Shown: positions 23,043 to 37,017, counted from the first letter of the stretch. The stretch is 64,000 nucleotides of DNA from Todiramphus chloris collaris (GCA_025345505.1 JANVCC010000261.1:3668929-3732928), one strand, 5' to 3'. Numbers and translations are program-made. The notes: generated by a model not told the origin, from the letters alone.

Positions 23043-26000
23043 AGTAGAAGCTCAGCACTAGGACATACCAAAACCTAGGACACACGAAGTCAAGACCTTA
23101 GACTTTAGATACTGTACGTGGCAGCACATGGCCTGTCTGCTAAGAAGTTTCTGACTGCCAAAGTTCACAGACTATAGCATCAGCACTGCTGCCTACGGAG
23201 AGTAACAGTAGCAATGAGAATATACTTTTCAGGAAAGAAAAGAATCTAATTCTTATTTCTCCTGAAAATAGAGCAAAGATTCCTACAACAATACCAAGCT
23301 GTGGGTTTAATCATCTGGAAAGAATCCAGGGCACCCCACAAAGAATACAATTAGTCTGCAAATGGGGTAGGCCTAACCACCTTCGCCTGGCTGCTCCTCT
23401 CCATTTCCTAAGTACCCAGCTCTACAGGGTGCCCACATCACGTAGGCAGCTCTGAGACAGAAGCTATGTCTACTCTTCAGTGCTGGTCCAATGAGTGTTT
23501 TGAATAAATGAGATTGATCAAAAATGAAATGGTTTTTACAGCGGCCTACTGTTTCTTTATTTTTACCTGTTAATTCAATAGCGGATGTCAAACCACTCTG
23601 GAGAGGAAGTCTGGAAAGATCCTCAAATAAACCTTGCCAGTATAGTCATTATACCCTGCTGATAATAAGTTAATGCAAATAGCAGACTATTAAGCACAGA
23701 CGCAATCCAGAAGTACAGAACAAGTAAAATGCTTTATTTCATCAACATTACATATTTTTTTTATCCCCTATAGCAGTCCCTGGTCCATTTTTTTTTGGAA
23801 TTACAGCAATATTGTGCAATAAACTTCTCTGCACGAGTATTCTCTAGTTGTTTCATTAATAACGTCAGTTAGCTGATAGACATACACTACCAACAAGTAT
23901 TCAATCCTACACTTGGCTCACGCACAATCAATATATCTGGAAGGCTAATACATACATATAGCCAAGAAAACCATCAGTTTTATTCCAGCATCTGCAGCTT
24001 TTATATTAGCAGATTCTCTTTAAAGTCTCCAACTAATAAGCACAGGTAAAGTTAGATGACCCTCCACTCCACTGTTATTCTCCTTCACAAAGAAAATAAT
24101 CAGAATCCATGGAAACCAGACAATGTAGCAGGAAAATGAGACATTTAAATTAAACAGAATAAATTAACACAGTTGGGTAATAATGAACACTACAGGTAAG
24201 TACTGACATTTCTCACCCTTCTTCTAAGAACTTTTCAAGGTCCAGACTAAATGTAAATAATTTTTATTCTCCTACAAGTATGATTTAAATTTTAAACTTA
24301 CACCAATAGATGCTGAAAGAGATACTCCATTTATAAGTTCATTTGACAGGCATGTCATTCTGTCTGTATCGATTCTCATTTTCCATGAAAATGGTGCTGT
24401 TGGTCTTTAAATATAGTATTTGTGCAAATAGATGTCTTACTACCACCTTTCAACAGCCTTGCACTTGTGATGGCAATTGACAAAACAATGAATCAAGCCA
24501 TATGCCTACCAGGATATATAGATATACACACACACACAGAGCTATATCTAGATCTATATCTGCACACAGACACTCCATGTAGAAAGCACAGCATATACCA
24601 AGCTACATAGTCACCCCAAGAGCATGGCCAAAAAACCCACAGCAAGCTGGTCACTTCACTGTCTTGAACTCAGTTTAAGAAAAGAAAAAAATTCACACAG
24701 CCAGACACTTACAGCAAAGCCAGATGAGCACACAGATATATATTAAGAAAACATCCAAGCTAAAGTAACAGCCCTGTTACAGTCCTGTTACAACTTGGGA
24801 AGTCTGTTTTGTCTCACAAAAGCCACATTTTCTCCAATGGATCATTTTATTTATGAGTCTTGCTAAAATTATAAATTAAGAAAATAAGAAGTGATGTCTG
24901 TCCCTTTCAGGTCCTGGAGAATAGTAGGCAATATGCATTTTTACACAGTCACCTCAGCTTTAACTTAAAGCACAAAACAGTTCTCAGCCCTTTGAGAATT
25001 AATTTTGTAAACAACAAAATATTTTAGGCCACAAGAAAATTTAACTGAAAACTTCACACTGTCATCCTAACAGTTGAATACAGAAATCTTATTCATGACT
25101 TCATCCTTCTGATTTTGCTTTTACATTCCACTCACCCCAGAGCTGGCATCTACACAAAGGTTCCCTTTAACCTGGGCAGCCCTGGATACTCAGTGTCCTC
25201 TGAGGCATCTTTGCTACCAGGGGACAGAAACAAGCTCTTTGGAGAGGTCAGATGATACAGTTAATACAGGTGAATCCCTGTGTAAGGGAAGATATCTTTT
25301 AATTAGCCTTCATAAATTATTTTTCTTAAAGCAGTTTAGTTTACAAAGGACTAGTCAGAAAATAAAACCCAGATGATAATGCTGGCTTCAAGAAGCTATT
25401 AATTCTAGAATCTCTTTGGAGATACTGACTGATCCTGTTATTAAGGCTGTGTATTAACTGCAAATATTGTGCTTGATTTAAAACTTTTAAAGTGAAGGAT
25501 GTGTAAATATTTTCTTCCTGTGTGCCTGTGTGCTAGCTTATTCTAATGTAAATTACAAATGATTACAACAGAAACATTGGGTATTCACAAGGATTCATTA
25601 TCTTCCCATCCAATCAATTAAATACCAACATAAACATATACAGCAGCATATAAAATTAAATAGGCCACTATTTCTTCTGGTATATTATGCCTACTCATAT
25701 ACATATCATCTGTGCACTAAAATATGGGTTCCCAAAATGATAAGCATTTTCCTTGTTATTTTTAAACAATATTTACCATTTACCCAATGGCAAAGAAAGA
25801 TCAGACTTAAAATAAAGATTAGTATACAATCAGACCTTTGAAGTATCTGGCAACAGGAATCAAATAAATACCCCTAGTTTTAACTTCAGATTTTTATTTT
25901 TAGTTTTTCATTACACCCAGGCAGATGTGTGGCCTGAAAGAACAACTGGAATTTCAGTAGAACACTAGATCACGATTTCCTTTTCCACAGCAAGGCTGCC

Positions 26001-28047
26001 TTTTTCTGGAGGGTTTCACACCCAGTGATGCATTTCTCAGTCTCTTCTACTGCTATGGGGGCATTTAATCTTCAGCCCTCTGAAGATGAGGTGCTAGCAG
26101 GACCAGTGAGACTAGCAAACAGAATGTGAGAAGACAGCAGCAAGGGGTCATATCCTACAGAAAGAACAAGTGGCAGAAGCTTATAATTTTTTCTTTAAAC
26201 CACCTTACTACCAACTAAAAAAATAAATTTGTTCCCATACTTAAGTTGTATCATATCTGTCTACAAAAATGGAACTGGAAACTGGTATTCAATGCTGTTG
26301 CTTTCTGACCTCAAGCTAAGGCTTCTACCCTCTGTTGTTGGAGAGTATTTATTTTATGTCTTTGTCCATTTGCAAGACAAATGTAAAATTATGCACCATG
26401 ATCAAAAAACAGAAACCCAAAACATAAAATTCCTTTTTATTTCACTAAAAATTCAAATATTTCCAAGGAAGATTACTACTCACTGTTTCCCACCACAGTA
26501 AAGATGTCAGATTACTGACCCAACTGCATGTTTCTCAAATATGACAGTGCAAAGCACCTCAAGCAGTCAAGAAAACACTGATTCCAAAACCAACCTTCTT
26601 TTTGAACTACGTGACTATTAAGTCTGCTGATTTAGCAGCTTTCCCTACAGCTTGTAGAAGGCAATGGGTGTCTGGCTTCTGGGATAAAAAGAACTGCAGA
26701 AATGGACCTTACTAAGCATGCAGCAGAGTATTTTTGGACCATGATTCAAACTGAAGACCCATTTGTACTTGAGGCAGGGGAAGAAGCTCTTATTAGATAT
26801 ATTAATGGAACAGATTCAAGAAACTGATTAAACTGAAGATTACCTGAACACACTATGAAGCTCTGTAACTCACCTAAGTTTTTATATAAGTATAAATTAA
26901 ATCCATTTAAACACAGCCTGCTAAATTTCTAGCAAACTTCTAAGTTTAAGTCCTAAGTCAACTCCTATCTCTCCAGATGCCATCATTCCATTCAATAAGA
27001 ACTCCAATTTGTGGTACAGAGATGGTGTACACAGTCAGATCCACTCTTTAACTTTACTGCAGAGTATTATTTTCTACCGTGTAATTTATTTTACACTAAA
27101 TCATCATTCTTTGATAGAAAGAACTGAGAACTGGGAAAAAAAATGCTTTGTGGCAATAGATGAAAACTGGGACTTTGGAAAATGTGCAAACACTTGTCAC
27201 TGGGATCACAGCAGTACGCAGTAAATAGCTTCTCTTTAGCTGAGTTGGACAGGCTTTAGAATGACATTATTAGTATTAAATGGAACCTTTGGAAAGTAGC
27301 AATTTATGTTATAAATTCTCTGTTGTTTTGTTGAGGTTTTAAAAGGGGAAGTGCAAATTGTTTTAGAGGCCCTGTAAATAGGAAAAGTTTTATTGAAACT
27401 TTCAAATTACAGTCTTCAAAAGTCAGGCAAGTGCTGGGGGCAGAAACAGTCTCAAATCTTAAACTGCTAACGGCAAGATATATTTTTACATTCCCTCGGA
27501 GTGTAGTATTTATAAAGTTTTTAGAAAGGCTGTACAGGGTCGAAGTTCAGTGTGTTTGCACAGCTGATGAAGAATTTTTCAGAGACATGCACATACCTGG
27601 AGCTGCAGAAAATGTTGTATGACAGAGATGGAACATTAGGTCAGAGGTAGCTAAAAGGGAATTTCAGGTTCTTCGGGGGCGTTCTCCTTTTAGCGAATGA
27701 AGGGCAAATGGCCATCCTCTTATTCCATTCCTCTCTGCAGGCTTCAGTCAAGCTGACCATAAGGTAGGGTTGTGCTGTGTATACTTGTGTATGGCCAAGT
27801 TCCAGGGGAACTGCTTAAAAGGGCTTCTTATTTGTGATCACCTTCATATGCAGCTAGTTTTTCATCTTTTTCAAAAATTAAAAGTCTGCTTCCAGAAGAA
27901 GTGCTGTAATAGCACAGTCTTAAGTGCTAATATCATATTAATAATGTGCAAATAACACACTCCTATCTGCTCAATACAATTACCATGCTGCCACCAAAGT
28001 GGTCCAAGTGCTTTGAAGAAAATCAGGCCACTGGTGAAGAGTAAGTG
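23043..28047. other. Noncoding DNA, mostly featureless
   Basis: No supported gene or transposable element. A low-complexity stretch of ATATAGATATACACACAC followed by a TATATCTAGATCTATATC segment lies at about 24513-24575. A CpG-retaining, moderately complex patch at about 27330-27700 might be constrained but shows no frame or motif that I can name. Confidence 0.55.
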
Positions 28048-28197
28048 TCCAAAACTAAAACCAAATATTAACCCTCCTCCTCACAACCTCCCCACTAAAA
28101 AAACAAAAAACAAAACAATAAAACCCAAAACAAAACAAAAAACCCCAAACAAACCAAACCAACCAAACAAAAAAAAAAAAAACAACAAAACACCACT
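28048..28197 (+). repeat. A/C-only low-complexity tract
   Basis: About 150 bases almost wholly of A and C with scattered T, ending in CCAAACCAACCAAAC and a run of A. It is similar in make-up and strand to the tracts at 3261 and 22867. The Lys/Pro/Asn-rich frame read through it is an artefact. Confidence 0.85.
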
Positions 28198-31100
28198 ATT
28201 TTACCAAAGTAGAATTGAATTTAATTAAAAAAATCAGTGACAAATGGTATTCAGTCCTTAGTTCAACTGTACCTTGGAATTTTTTGCTTGAGCTCAGCTT
28301 TCATATATTACTTTGATCGTGATTTATACTGCCTCTTAACTAAAAGATTTTTTTTTTCCCCTTTTATAAGAATCTTATCTGTTATTCACCTCTTTATCCT
28401 CCCATGGTTCAGTTACAGAATCGCCGTAAATCTGGAGATGCTGAAGTATTTGTGTACCTAGGAAACTCACTAATAGAAAAAGCTACAATAGAATTACACA
28501 TGAAGCTTGACTAATCTACCTTATCAAACCCAAGTTCCATATAGTGATTTTCCAGGTTATAATACCAAATTTAAGTTCTTTGCTCTCATCTTTATGTTGG
28601 GGTCTCTGCACTGCACTCAGAACAACTGAAGTTTCCTAAAGCACCAGATAGGAACTGAGATCAATTACTTCACCTTTTAAGACATAATAATTCTCTTTGA
28701 AGAAATGAAATCTTTGCCCATGATGCCAATATAAAGCTTTTGAGAACATCAGCATGTCCCAGCATATTGGAGAATTAAGGACAACAGGGTTTAGTCTCTT
28801 TCTGACATATATGCAGAGCAACACATATATACTATTAAGAAAAAGCTTAAAGCAGAAAACTCCTACTGCACTACATGTATTTCTCCTCAAGAGAAGACAG
28901 AAGAACAATTTGATATACAACAAAAGGGTATTCTGATGCTGCCATGATGCAATAAAAACAAACAAATCCAAACCATTAGAAGGGGTAACCACTTCCATCA
29001 AATCCTGTGTCTGATACATGTTATCTTCATGCCTGAAGATAACCAGGGTTAATTATTTTTTCATTATTTCCCCCCCAGCCCCCCAGCTTTCAGCTGTAGT
29101 TCTGCTTCTTTAGCTTGAAATGAAAAGGGAATTGCCTACCACAGAATCCACCTGGTTACTTTAATTATGGATCTTACCACCCTTCTCCTTGTCCTGTCTA
29201 CATCCTTAGATACTCAGCAAAATCATGCTCTTGCTCAAACTGCAATCATATTGTGCTTACTACATCATAACAGATGGAAAGGCAAGGAAGTGACTAAACC
29301 AATATACATGACTTCACAGGAAATTGAAGGAAAAAGAGGTAAACCAAGGAGGCTGTATGTCTTCAATGATTAAAAGACAGGCTGAAAACTATGTAGAACT
29401 TCTGTAATTTGCAAGTCTTACTTCCATAGGAAACGTAAAGCAATTTGTGTTTGGTTGGTTGGGTTTTTTTTAGCAAAGAATTTAGAAAAGTCTTCAGAAA
29501 TCCACCCCCAAAATTTGCAGGTACAGACAGAAAGCAAAACAGAATACAAAGGCTCCACTGCCGTTTCATGTCGTGACAAATACCCCCGTTTCCAATAGGT
29601 CTGCTTTACTTAAGTATTGCTTAGCTGAACTACTACCACTCGTCTGTGCTCACATGTTAGCAAACAGAAGAGCACTTCTGCTTATGCTGATAAACAATCT
29701 CTAGGCTGGAACAAAGATCAAGGGAACTGCAGATGCAAATGCATGAAAAGGTCAATACCAGGGTAATAATAGGAAAGGTAGGTATGGATTAAAGCATGAA
29801 CAAACAAAAGCTCTGCCTAAATAACTTGTCTGGAGACTAGGTCTAGCTAATATGGGGGGGATTTGCAAGGCTGGGCTGCAGTAAGAACACCATAGCTGTC
29901 AGTTGCTGTACCGATGATGTACAAGACGGCTGATGAACACTGAAGGGTGATTTGCTGCATTCTGCACTCGGGGATCTTGCTGACATGTAAAATCTCCACA
30001 GGCTGTCATGTACACCGACCCATCACAAAAGGGCAAGAGCCACCGGAAAAGATATATACACCCAGGCAATAGATAGGGCTGTTTGCACATGACTCTACAT
30101 GTTTCAGATGCTAACGTCTCTATAATATTGCAGACACCAAGGGAAATGACAGGAAAATCAAGTTTTAGAAAACTGAGAGTTCACACAGTCTCTTGTTTGC
30201 CTCTCCATCAGGCAAAGTAATAGACATTACAGAAGATATGGTCAAAGGAGTTACAAAGAAGTAAACAGCAATTTCAAAGTTAGATAGTGAGAAGCTAGAA
30301 CCTAGGCATCAAGGAGAAAAAGATTAAGAGTTTAGGCCATACTGTCCTGATCTGTGGGTGGTTTAGATTGTCTGCTGATACAAAGCAGAAGGTCCTGATC
30401 TATGAAAGCTGGATTTAGCTTGGAGGGGTGAATGTAGAATGAATTGTCTGTTTAGTAGGCATCTCTGATTGAGACAATAATTCAGATCTATATAGCATGG
30501 AACAGTCAGTCACAAACCAGTCAATGCCATTTAACACATCCTTATTTTCACTCCAACCTCTTCTGTCTGCATTTTGAAAGAAAGGACAACAGCAGACACC
30601 AAAAGAAAGCCTGCTTTTTTTCTGGGTTGTTGTTTTTGCTTTGTTTTAGAAGTTTATTTTCACCAAGAACTTGGGTTTTTTTCAGGTTCTGCTATTTTCT
30701 AAAGCTGTTTAGGGTCACCAGTCCCATTCTTCTTCTATTTCTCCCCAGATCAAAACACAGATGAACTTTTCTACCTCCCAAATCATCACATTGATGCTTT
30801 TTTTTTTTTTTCAGTGAAACACCTAGGATGAAAAATACAGACCAAATATCACTCCCACATGGAGTCATCAATGATCATCTCTGCTCTGGTTTTCTATGAC
30901 CTATTGCCAGAATCCCATTTAACACATATAGAAAAATGTTCAGTTCCTCACAAATAATTCAAATCTTTTCTTTTACACAGCAATGTAATTCCTGTAGAAT
31001 AGTGAGTGATGAATTATTTTGGTCTCTCTGTATTTCCCAGAGCAGTTGGTAAATCCATCCCTTTTTTAACCTCTGGGGAACACAGAGCTTTTCTTGGATC

Positions 31101-31830
31101 CTGACCCTCAAAGAACCCCGATGCTTTCAAATTTCTGCTCACGGATCTCTTAAGAGCTTTCCCTTCTCTTCAAGGATGATATTTTTACATATTGCTATGT
31201 GTTCACTCCTAGTCCTTCCAAAGACTATTTCCGCTTAGCAGGGGAACACATGTAACATAGTTGAAGTGATTTTATTGAATTGAACAATGGGTCTTGTCCC
31301 CCTGAATAACATATGGCACCTTTCTGTTGCACAGTAGAATGAAGAGCCAGCCAGCTTCACTGGACATTCACAGACAAAGATACTTAGTTTATCTGAACCA
31401 TCAGCATGAATGAGATTATCCCTATAAGTGCTGCCTTTACCTAACTATGTTTTTTAACACTAATACCACTGTTGCTGGTACCACATTGTTTTCTGCACCT
31501 GCTTCAGAAGGAGAACTGACAAACCTCCCAAGTTGCTTACAAACATTTCTCTCCTGCTAAGTCATTCATTCCTTCCAAGACTAATTTTCCTGAACTAGTC
31601 CTTGTGCTTGCCCGTGCTGTGCACATTCTGCTACCAGTTACAAACTCTTGGGTTTGGGCACCAAAGACACTAAGGTTCCTGCTGCTTCTTCCAAATGCTT
31701 TGGTTTTCAAACACGTTACCTTGGCTTGCACTCACCACAGCACGTGCAGCTCCACATAGCAATTCTTCTAATTTTTCTTCTTCTAGACTCTGATTTTGAG
31801 CTCAACGTTTCTTTCCAAATCAGATCTCCA
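28198..31830. other. Noncoding DNA without recognisable features
   Basis: No gene or repeat family can be supported. A 127-codon open frame on the minus strand (28636-29019) has a hydrophobic, Cys- and Tyr-rich composition typical of translated AT-rich noncoding DNA and no recognisable domain. A short T/G tract (GTTTGGTTGGTTGGG) at about 29448-29472 is the reverse-strand counterpart of the A/C tracts. Confidence 0.55.
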
Positions 31831-32130
31831 TTTTAATACCGTCTTGTGCCCTGAGTTTTGCCAGGGAGACTGGCACCAGAGAGAGCTGCTGGAACCCACC
31901 CGGACTTGAAGTGCCTTGGCCCAAGGAGTTTCCAAACGTTTCCAAATGACAAGGGCAAGTTCATCTGTGGGCGTGAGAAACTGCTAAAACAAGAACTGAA
32001 GAAGTTTCCTTCAGGAAATTTTAATCGTTTGGGATTTAAAGTAGGAAGAGAAAGACCAGAAAAAATGTTGTACATGCAAGTAGAAATGCTGAATACTGGT
32101 TTTAAGGTATTTATCCGGTGATACGAAAGA
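31831..32130. other. CpG-retaining GC-richer block, unassigned
   Basis: The block has six or more CpGs, a near-palindromic CCTTGGCCCAAGG at about 31914 and a repeated GTTTCCAAA(C/T). Both strands are open over most of it (87 codons on plus, 121 on minus), but neither product resembles a family I know and no splice-site pair stands out. It could be a constrained noncoding element or an unknown exon. Confidence 0.25.
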
Positions 32131-35052
32131 ATGAGAGAGGCACAGCATAGCAATGGCAAATAACTTAAGGAATCTGTAGGGAAATCAGAGGTAAGCACTC
32201 AAAGGAAAAGCAACCCATTCAGGAAAGTCTTTGATTTCCTCTTCCTATTTCAGCAATGTCCTCTGTCTTCCAGCAGGAATATTACAAAATTACAGAGTCC
32301 TGTTTTATTAAAGTCTTTATTTTAATATAACTTTCAGTTATAATTACTCAGTTAATAATTACTTAGTAATTACATTATTAGTTAACAGACAACCAGGTAA
32401 TTCAGATGCTAAAACACACCTTCTAGTGTTTTCTTATCTAGTGGCATTTAGACCAGTACCAATGTAAGCACAGCAGAGAAGTGAGCAGACTACTGAAGGT
32501 ATATCAAAAGTCATATTTACTTGTAAGATAGCTCTCCAGACATAGTAATCACAATCGGTAAATGCAGATCTAACCTCTGAAGTATTAAAGGTAAACAGTT
32601 CAAGGAACAACAGAGACTGCTGAAACAGCACCCAGCATTAACTCAGCAGCCTGTGCCTGCTCAGCCCGGACAACACAAATACAACACTGCACTTTCTGCC
32701 ATTTACAGCATATTTGGGACTACTTCAAGACACAATAAAACTGCAATATCTGGAATAGTAATTTTAAATGCAAGCTGCTTAGACAGAGTTTTGAACAAAA
32801 TGTCCAGTTTTTCTTTACTAGGATTTCCTTGTAGCACATAAAGTGAGCTTTCAAGCAGCTTTTCATCTCCTTCTGGAACACTACACAGGATAGCTTTTCA
32901 CAATGTACTTTTACCTACATCTACTTCCAAAAGAGTTGAGCATTATTTGGCATCCACTTGCAGTGAAATTCCCCAACTTGCAAGAAGTGTCCATTGACAC
33001 TTCTGAGACGGCTTCTCAGACCGTCAGGTAATAAAGAAAAGCATCACTGGGAAGTAATTGCAAAGGATGACTGGCAGCCATAGCCAGCCCTGAATAAAAA
33101 GCAAAACAGCGTGTGGTTCGTTAGGTATTTTCCTATAAATTGAATGGCATAAATACTGTCATGGCTACATCAGTTTGAAATGTTGTTGAGATAACCAAGA
33201 CAAGTAAGTATGATAATTTAATAACATAATGATAATTTTGTAGAAATTGATTAAATTATAGGAACTCTCTGAATTTTGAATTGGCCCAAAATGTGGATTT
33301 TTTTTTTTTCAGAAGAAATCACAGTGTAATAGTAGCTTTTTTTAAACTCTCATTAAAACTGTTCTTAAATAAACAAGTATTGTCCTGCAGCATTAAAAAC
33401 TCAAATATTCATATGTAGTATTGAACTCCCTTAAAATTCTCTTAAGTGAGAGACTTAAGTCCTGCATTCATTTAAATGCACAATGTCACTTAATAATCTC
33501 AGTCTGATGGTAAACCAACTACAGAGACTTTCATCTATTAAAACAAACAAGTGTAAAAATCGAACTACAAAACAATGAGAAGAAAATTGGATCTTTGGAA
33601 TCCCTTTGGTTTAAATAATCAAAAAAACTATACTAACAAAGGCATCTCAATCATTTTCCTCACGATACATAATAACATTGGAACACGCAGATCTAATTTG
33701 TGAATGTTGCAGCTTTACACAGAGACGTTGAACCTGCCTGAATCTGCCTGATGCTTTGTTTTGAGTGTATTATTGCTCCTTCCATTGGGCCTATTTCTCC
33801 TGTCTTTCCTAAAGCAAATCATCTGCTACAAGATGCACTACAAATCATCCACTACACATGCACTACTAGTACCTTTCTGGATGAACAGTTCCACTGATGA
33901 AGTGCATAAACTCTATTCCTACATAAGGATTTTAAGTTACCTCATTTAAACAAGATAAACAAAAGCAAGCAGTGCAATAAAAACTTGTCTCTTAGTGGAG
34001 GAGAGAAAGAGGAAAAAAAAAAGTATGAAATAACTCCAGGCCTTTACAGGCATGACCTAGATGCTTGTACTTTTGGTTATGCTTACAAAGATTTTCTCAG
34101 GCACCAAATTCCTTCCCAGCTGCTTAGGCATTCAAGTTTTCATAAAAGGAACCTACAGATTTCTAACACGCAGCTATCTCTGGCTCCCTTTAGATTCCTT
34201 AAGCATCTTGAAGCTCACTGTCTTCGCTGGCCACCTCAACATTAAGCATCATGACACTATGTCATGACATCAAATCTCTTGTACAACTGTTACAGCAGAT
34301 TTAGGAAATGCAAGTGGGAAAGCTACAGCTGAGAGAGACAAAATCTGTTTTTCTGCTTCATAGCATAAAGTTACATAAAAATCTGATACAGAGCATACAA
34401 TTGCAGGGAGGCTAGACCATTGTATCTTCTCATACTTTTTTTTTAGTAACAGCATTATTCTCACCAGCACTGTTTTATGAGGAAGATAAAGAACCAGAGT
34501 AAAAGCCAAAGAGAATTTCTACCATTCCCAAATTCCTTTTGATGTACAAGATATATCTAAAACCTAAGCACAGGAATAAAAATCAAAGCATGGATGCCTA
34601 TACATAATTGGTATCTCTTGTGCATTTATCTTCTATGCTTTAAATACATTCAGATAGATAAAAATGAGACTACTAGCTATAATAAATTGTTATCTGTGAA
34701 AAAAAATGAGAAAGAATGAAGAGAGAGTAAGGAATACAGTGTGTTGCCTTTGTCCATTACATTTATTAAGGAATCTAAAATGTTATTCAGTGTAGAAAAT
34801 ATTGTCTTATGTAATAGCAATAAATAAGACACATGGTTAGAAATAATGCCAGAACCTTGGCAAAACCCTTTCTCCAGTCTTTACAAATGTATCTCTCTGT
34901 ATCTAACCCACAGAAGGCATAATGCAAATGCAACCAATATACAATGACCACAAGTTTTTAGACCAGTGTTACCAAATACTATGACTAAACTTGTGATTTT
35001 TGGGAAATTTCATCCCAAAAATGAAAATGAAACCATGTCTACATTTAGCCTG
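32131..35052. other. Noncoding DNA without recognisable features
   Basis: AT-rich DNA. A TAATTA-rich palindromic cluster lies at about 32335-32390, and a 17-nt imperfect palindrome TAATTACTTAGTAATTA is at 32356-32372. I can support no gene, RNA or mobile element otherwise. Confidence 0.6.
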
Positions 35053-35463
35053 TGTCCAGGGCTAAGCTATCACCTGATCACCCTTCCCCAGACAGGAAGG
35101 GGAGTCAGGAAAAAGAGAGGGGACCCATGGGTTGAAATAAAAAAGGATTTAACGAAACAGACAAACTAATATTAATACCAATGCCACTATAAAGCAGACA
35201 AAGTTATGCTCAGCCCAGTAAACGTACAGCAGTCTGGAGAAACAGGAAAGCTGCCCTCAGGAGCAGAACAGTAACCAAGCAGGGAGAGAGAAGGGGAGAA
35301 GGAAGAGGAGCATGATCAGGATGAGCCCTTACCCTCAGCATGATGTTTATGGGATGGGATACAGCTGCAGCCAGCTCAGGTCAGCTGCCCTGGCTGACTC
35401 CAAACTGCAAACAGCCTGCAGACCATGGCAGGCCTGGAATTCTGATCCAGCAAAACCAGGACA
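35053..35463 (-). mobile_element. Solo LTR of an avian ERVL-type endogenous retrovirus
   Basis: Read on the minus strand from 35463, the element starts TGTCCTGGTTTTGCTGG, continues through the U3 block CAGGGCAGCTGACC and CATCATGCTGAGG (the usual position just upstream of the TATA region), and ends with TTTTTATTTCAACCCATGGG and a terminal CCTGGACA at 35053. These blocks match, in order, the widespread avian LTR class beginning TGTCCTGGTTTC. TG...CA ends are present. At about 411 bp it appears internally deleted in U3, and the TATA and polyadenylation motifs look degraded. No gag, pol or env sequence flanks it, and no intact target-site duplication is visible (GCCTG versus AACCA), so it is an old solo LTR left by recombination. 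Confidence 0.85.
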
Positions 35464-36995
35464 AACCACAAATGAAACAACAGTAACTACAGCTTTAGCA
35501 GAACTCCTCATCGCTTTGCTTTGGATACAATTTCCTTCAATGCACTTTACTCATAAGTCAAGAAATAATCGTGATTTTCATTTGTCAATTTAAAATGTTT
35601 ATAGCGTAAAGAATGTGAAAAAGGGAAAAACCAAACAACACAAAAACCAACACAAAACGAAAAAAAAACCCCAACCAAACCACAGTGTCACTTTGTCCAA
35701 CAGGACTTTGTTTGTCATAGGAGTCTTTCAGATGATGACAATCATTTGAAGACAATGCAACCTTGACATTCATCTCTGACCAGACCCAGACTCTTTGTAC
35801 AAAATTTCTGCAACATGAAATGGAAAGTTTTGCACCATTTCATGACTGATGGACTCAAGAGGTCCTTTCCAGGACTAAAATCACTGAGGTGATGGCAAAC
35901 ACTGAGCTAATAACACTAAGCATATCAGGTAGCTGTGAGGCTAACTAAGCTGCACTGATTGCTACTTCTTTATTACCTAAATATGTATTTTATGAGATTC
36001 CATTCTACTTGGTAGGAGGCTGCTGAATGTAGGATTGTTTGTCCATCTGCCACGAAGCTCCAAACAAGTAGCAGGAAGTCTTCATTTCAGTTTTCACTAA
36101 GCTACGGCAGAGAATTTGGCCCAAAGCCAGACTGCTGTTCCAGCTTTAGATTTGGCCCACTGTCAATATATGCAAACCAAACTTGCATGGGTTGCACGAT
36201 TCAGCATTTAATAATTAAGTATTAAATTTAGCTATTTAGTACTTGATGGATTTCTGCACAGAAAATGATAACTAAGATTACTGAGTCAGAATAGACAAAA
36301 AGACAATTCTGAGAACATTTACCATTTGGGCTTTGTCAGAGTTCATTGGGCCTTTCACCTGGACAGCTACAAATAGTAAAGATATTTAAGAGGGAAGGGA
36401 CATTCCAACCAAAACTATTCTACAGTCAATGATTATACAGATAGGTAAAGGAATAGTTAAAATAACTCGAGTTTTACACTATTCTCTCCTCCCTTCCTAG
36501 TAGAAGAAAAGATCTCTGTGACCAGTAATGCATCCTTGTGAATACTTTACTTTCATTCCTCTATTTGATACTGAGAAGTGAGTATATTGTTGCATGAAGA
36601 ACTGGATATAATATATTTAGTATTTCTTGTATGAATAAGATAGCACATATGGGTTTGCTGTACCATTAAGTATAACAGCTTGTTACCACACTAGCTGTTG
36701 ATCTCACATATGAGACAGATTTTTATGATCTTACATGAAATTTAGATTTATGATTTCTTAATAAACCTAAGTCTAATGATTGAAATTTCTTTCCATGGAG
36801 TATAGAGAATGAGCTTGATAATGGGAAATGACTGCGGCACATCCCTGATATTACTTCAGTCTAGAACTGTTAGAGCAGCTGCCTTTGAGGATGTCTTACA
36901 GCTTTATTAGAGCTCAAAACTGTAGAGTTCAAAAGCCCAGCACCTGAGTTTTCACACAAAGATGAGAACTATAATAATTTAGGCATAATAGTCTT
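35464..36995. other. Noncoding DNA with a short A/C tract
   Basis: An A/C tract of about 60 bases lies at 35625-35683. A complex patch at 36100-36260 carries an octamer-like ATGCAAA, a nearby TTGCAT and several TAAT cores, which would suit a developmental enhancer, but this is inference only. No coding frame is supported. Confidence 0.5.
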
Positions 36996-37017
36996 AAAAA
37001 AAAAAAAAGGGGGGGGG
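36996..37017. repeat. Poly(A)13-poly(G)9 homopurine junction
   Basis: Thirteen A residues at 36996-37008 are followed directly by nine G residues at 37009-37017, then TGGGGAAC. Such homopurine runs are error-prone in sequencing, so exact lengths may be unreliable. Confidence 0.9.

Noticed and set aside
28636..29019. 127-codon minus-strand open frame
   Set aside because: By my rough estimate, DNA of this base composition and length should yield about one chance frame of this size; no domain or splice context supports it.
35312..35593. 93-codon plus-strand open frame
   Set aside because: It runs mostly through the reverse strand of the solo LTR and has no relation to a retroviral gene.
35799..35895. 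Possible CR1 3' end (TGATGGACTCAAGAGGTCCTTTCC)
   Set aside because: Only one short block resembles CR1; the flanking blocks and the 3' terminal repeats are absent.
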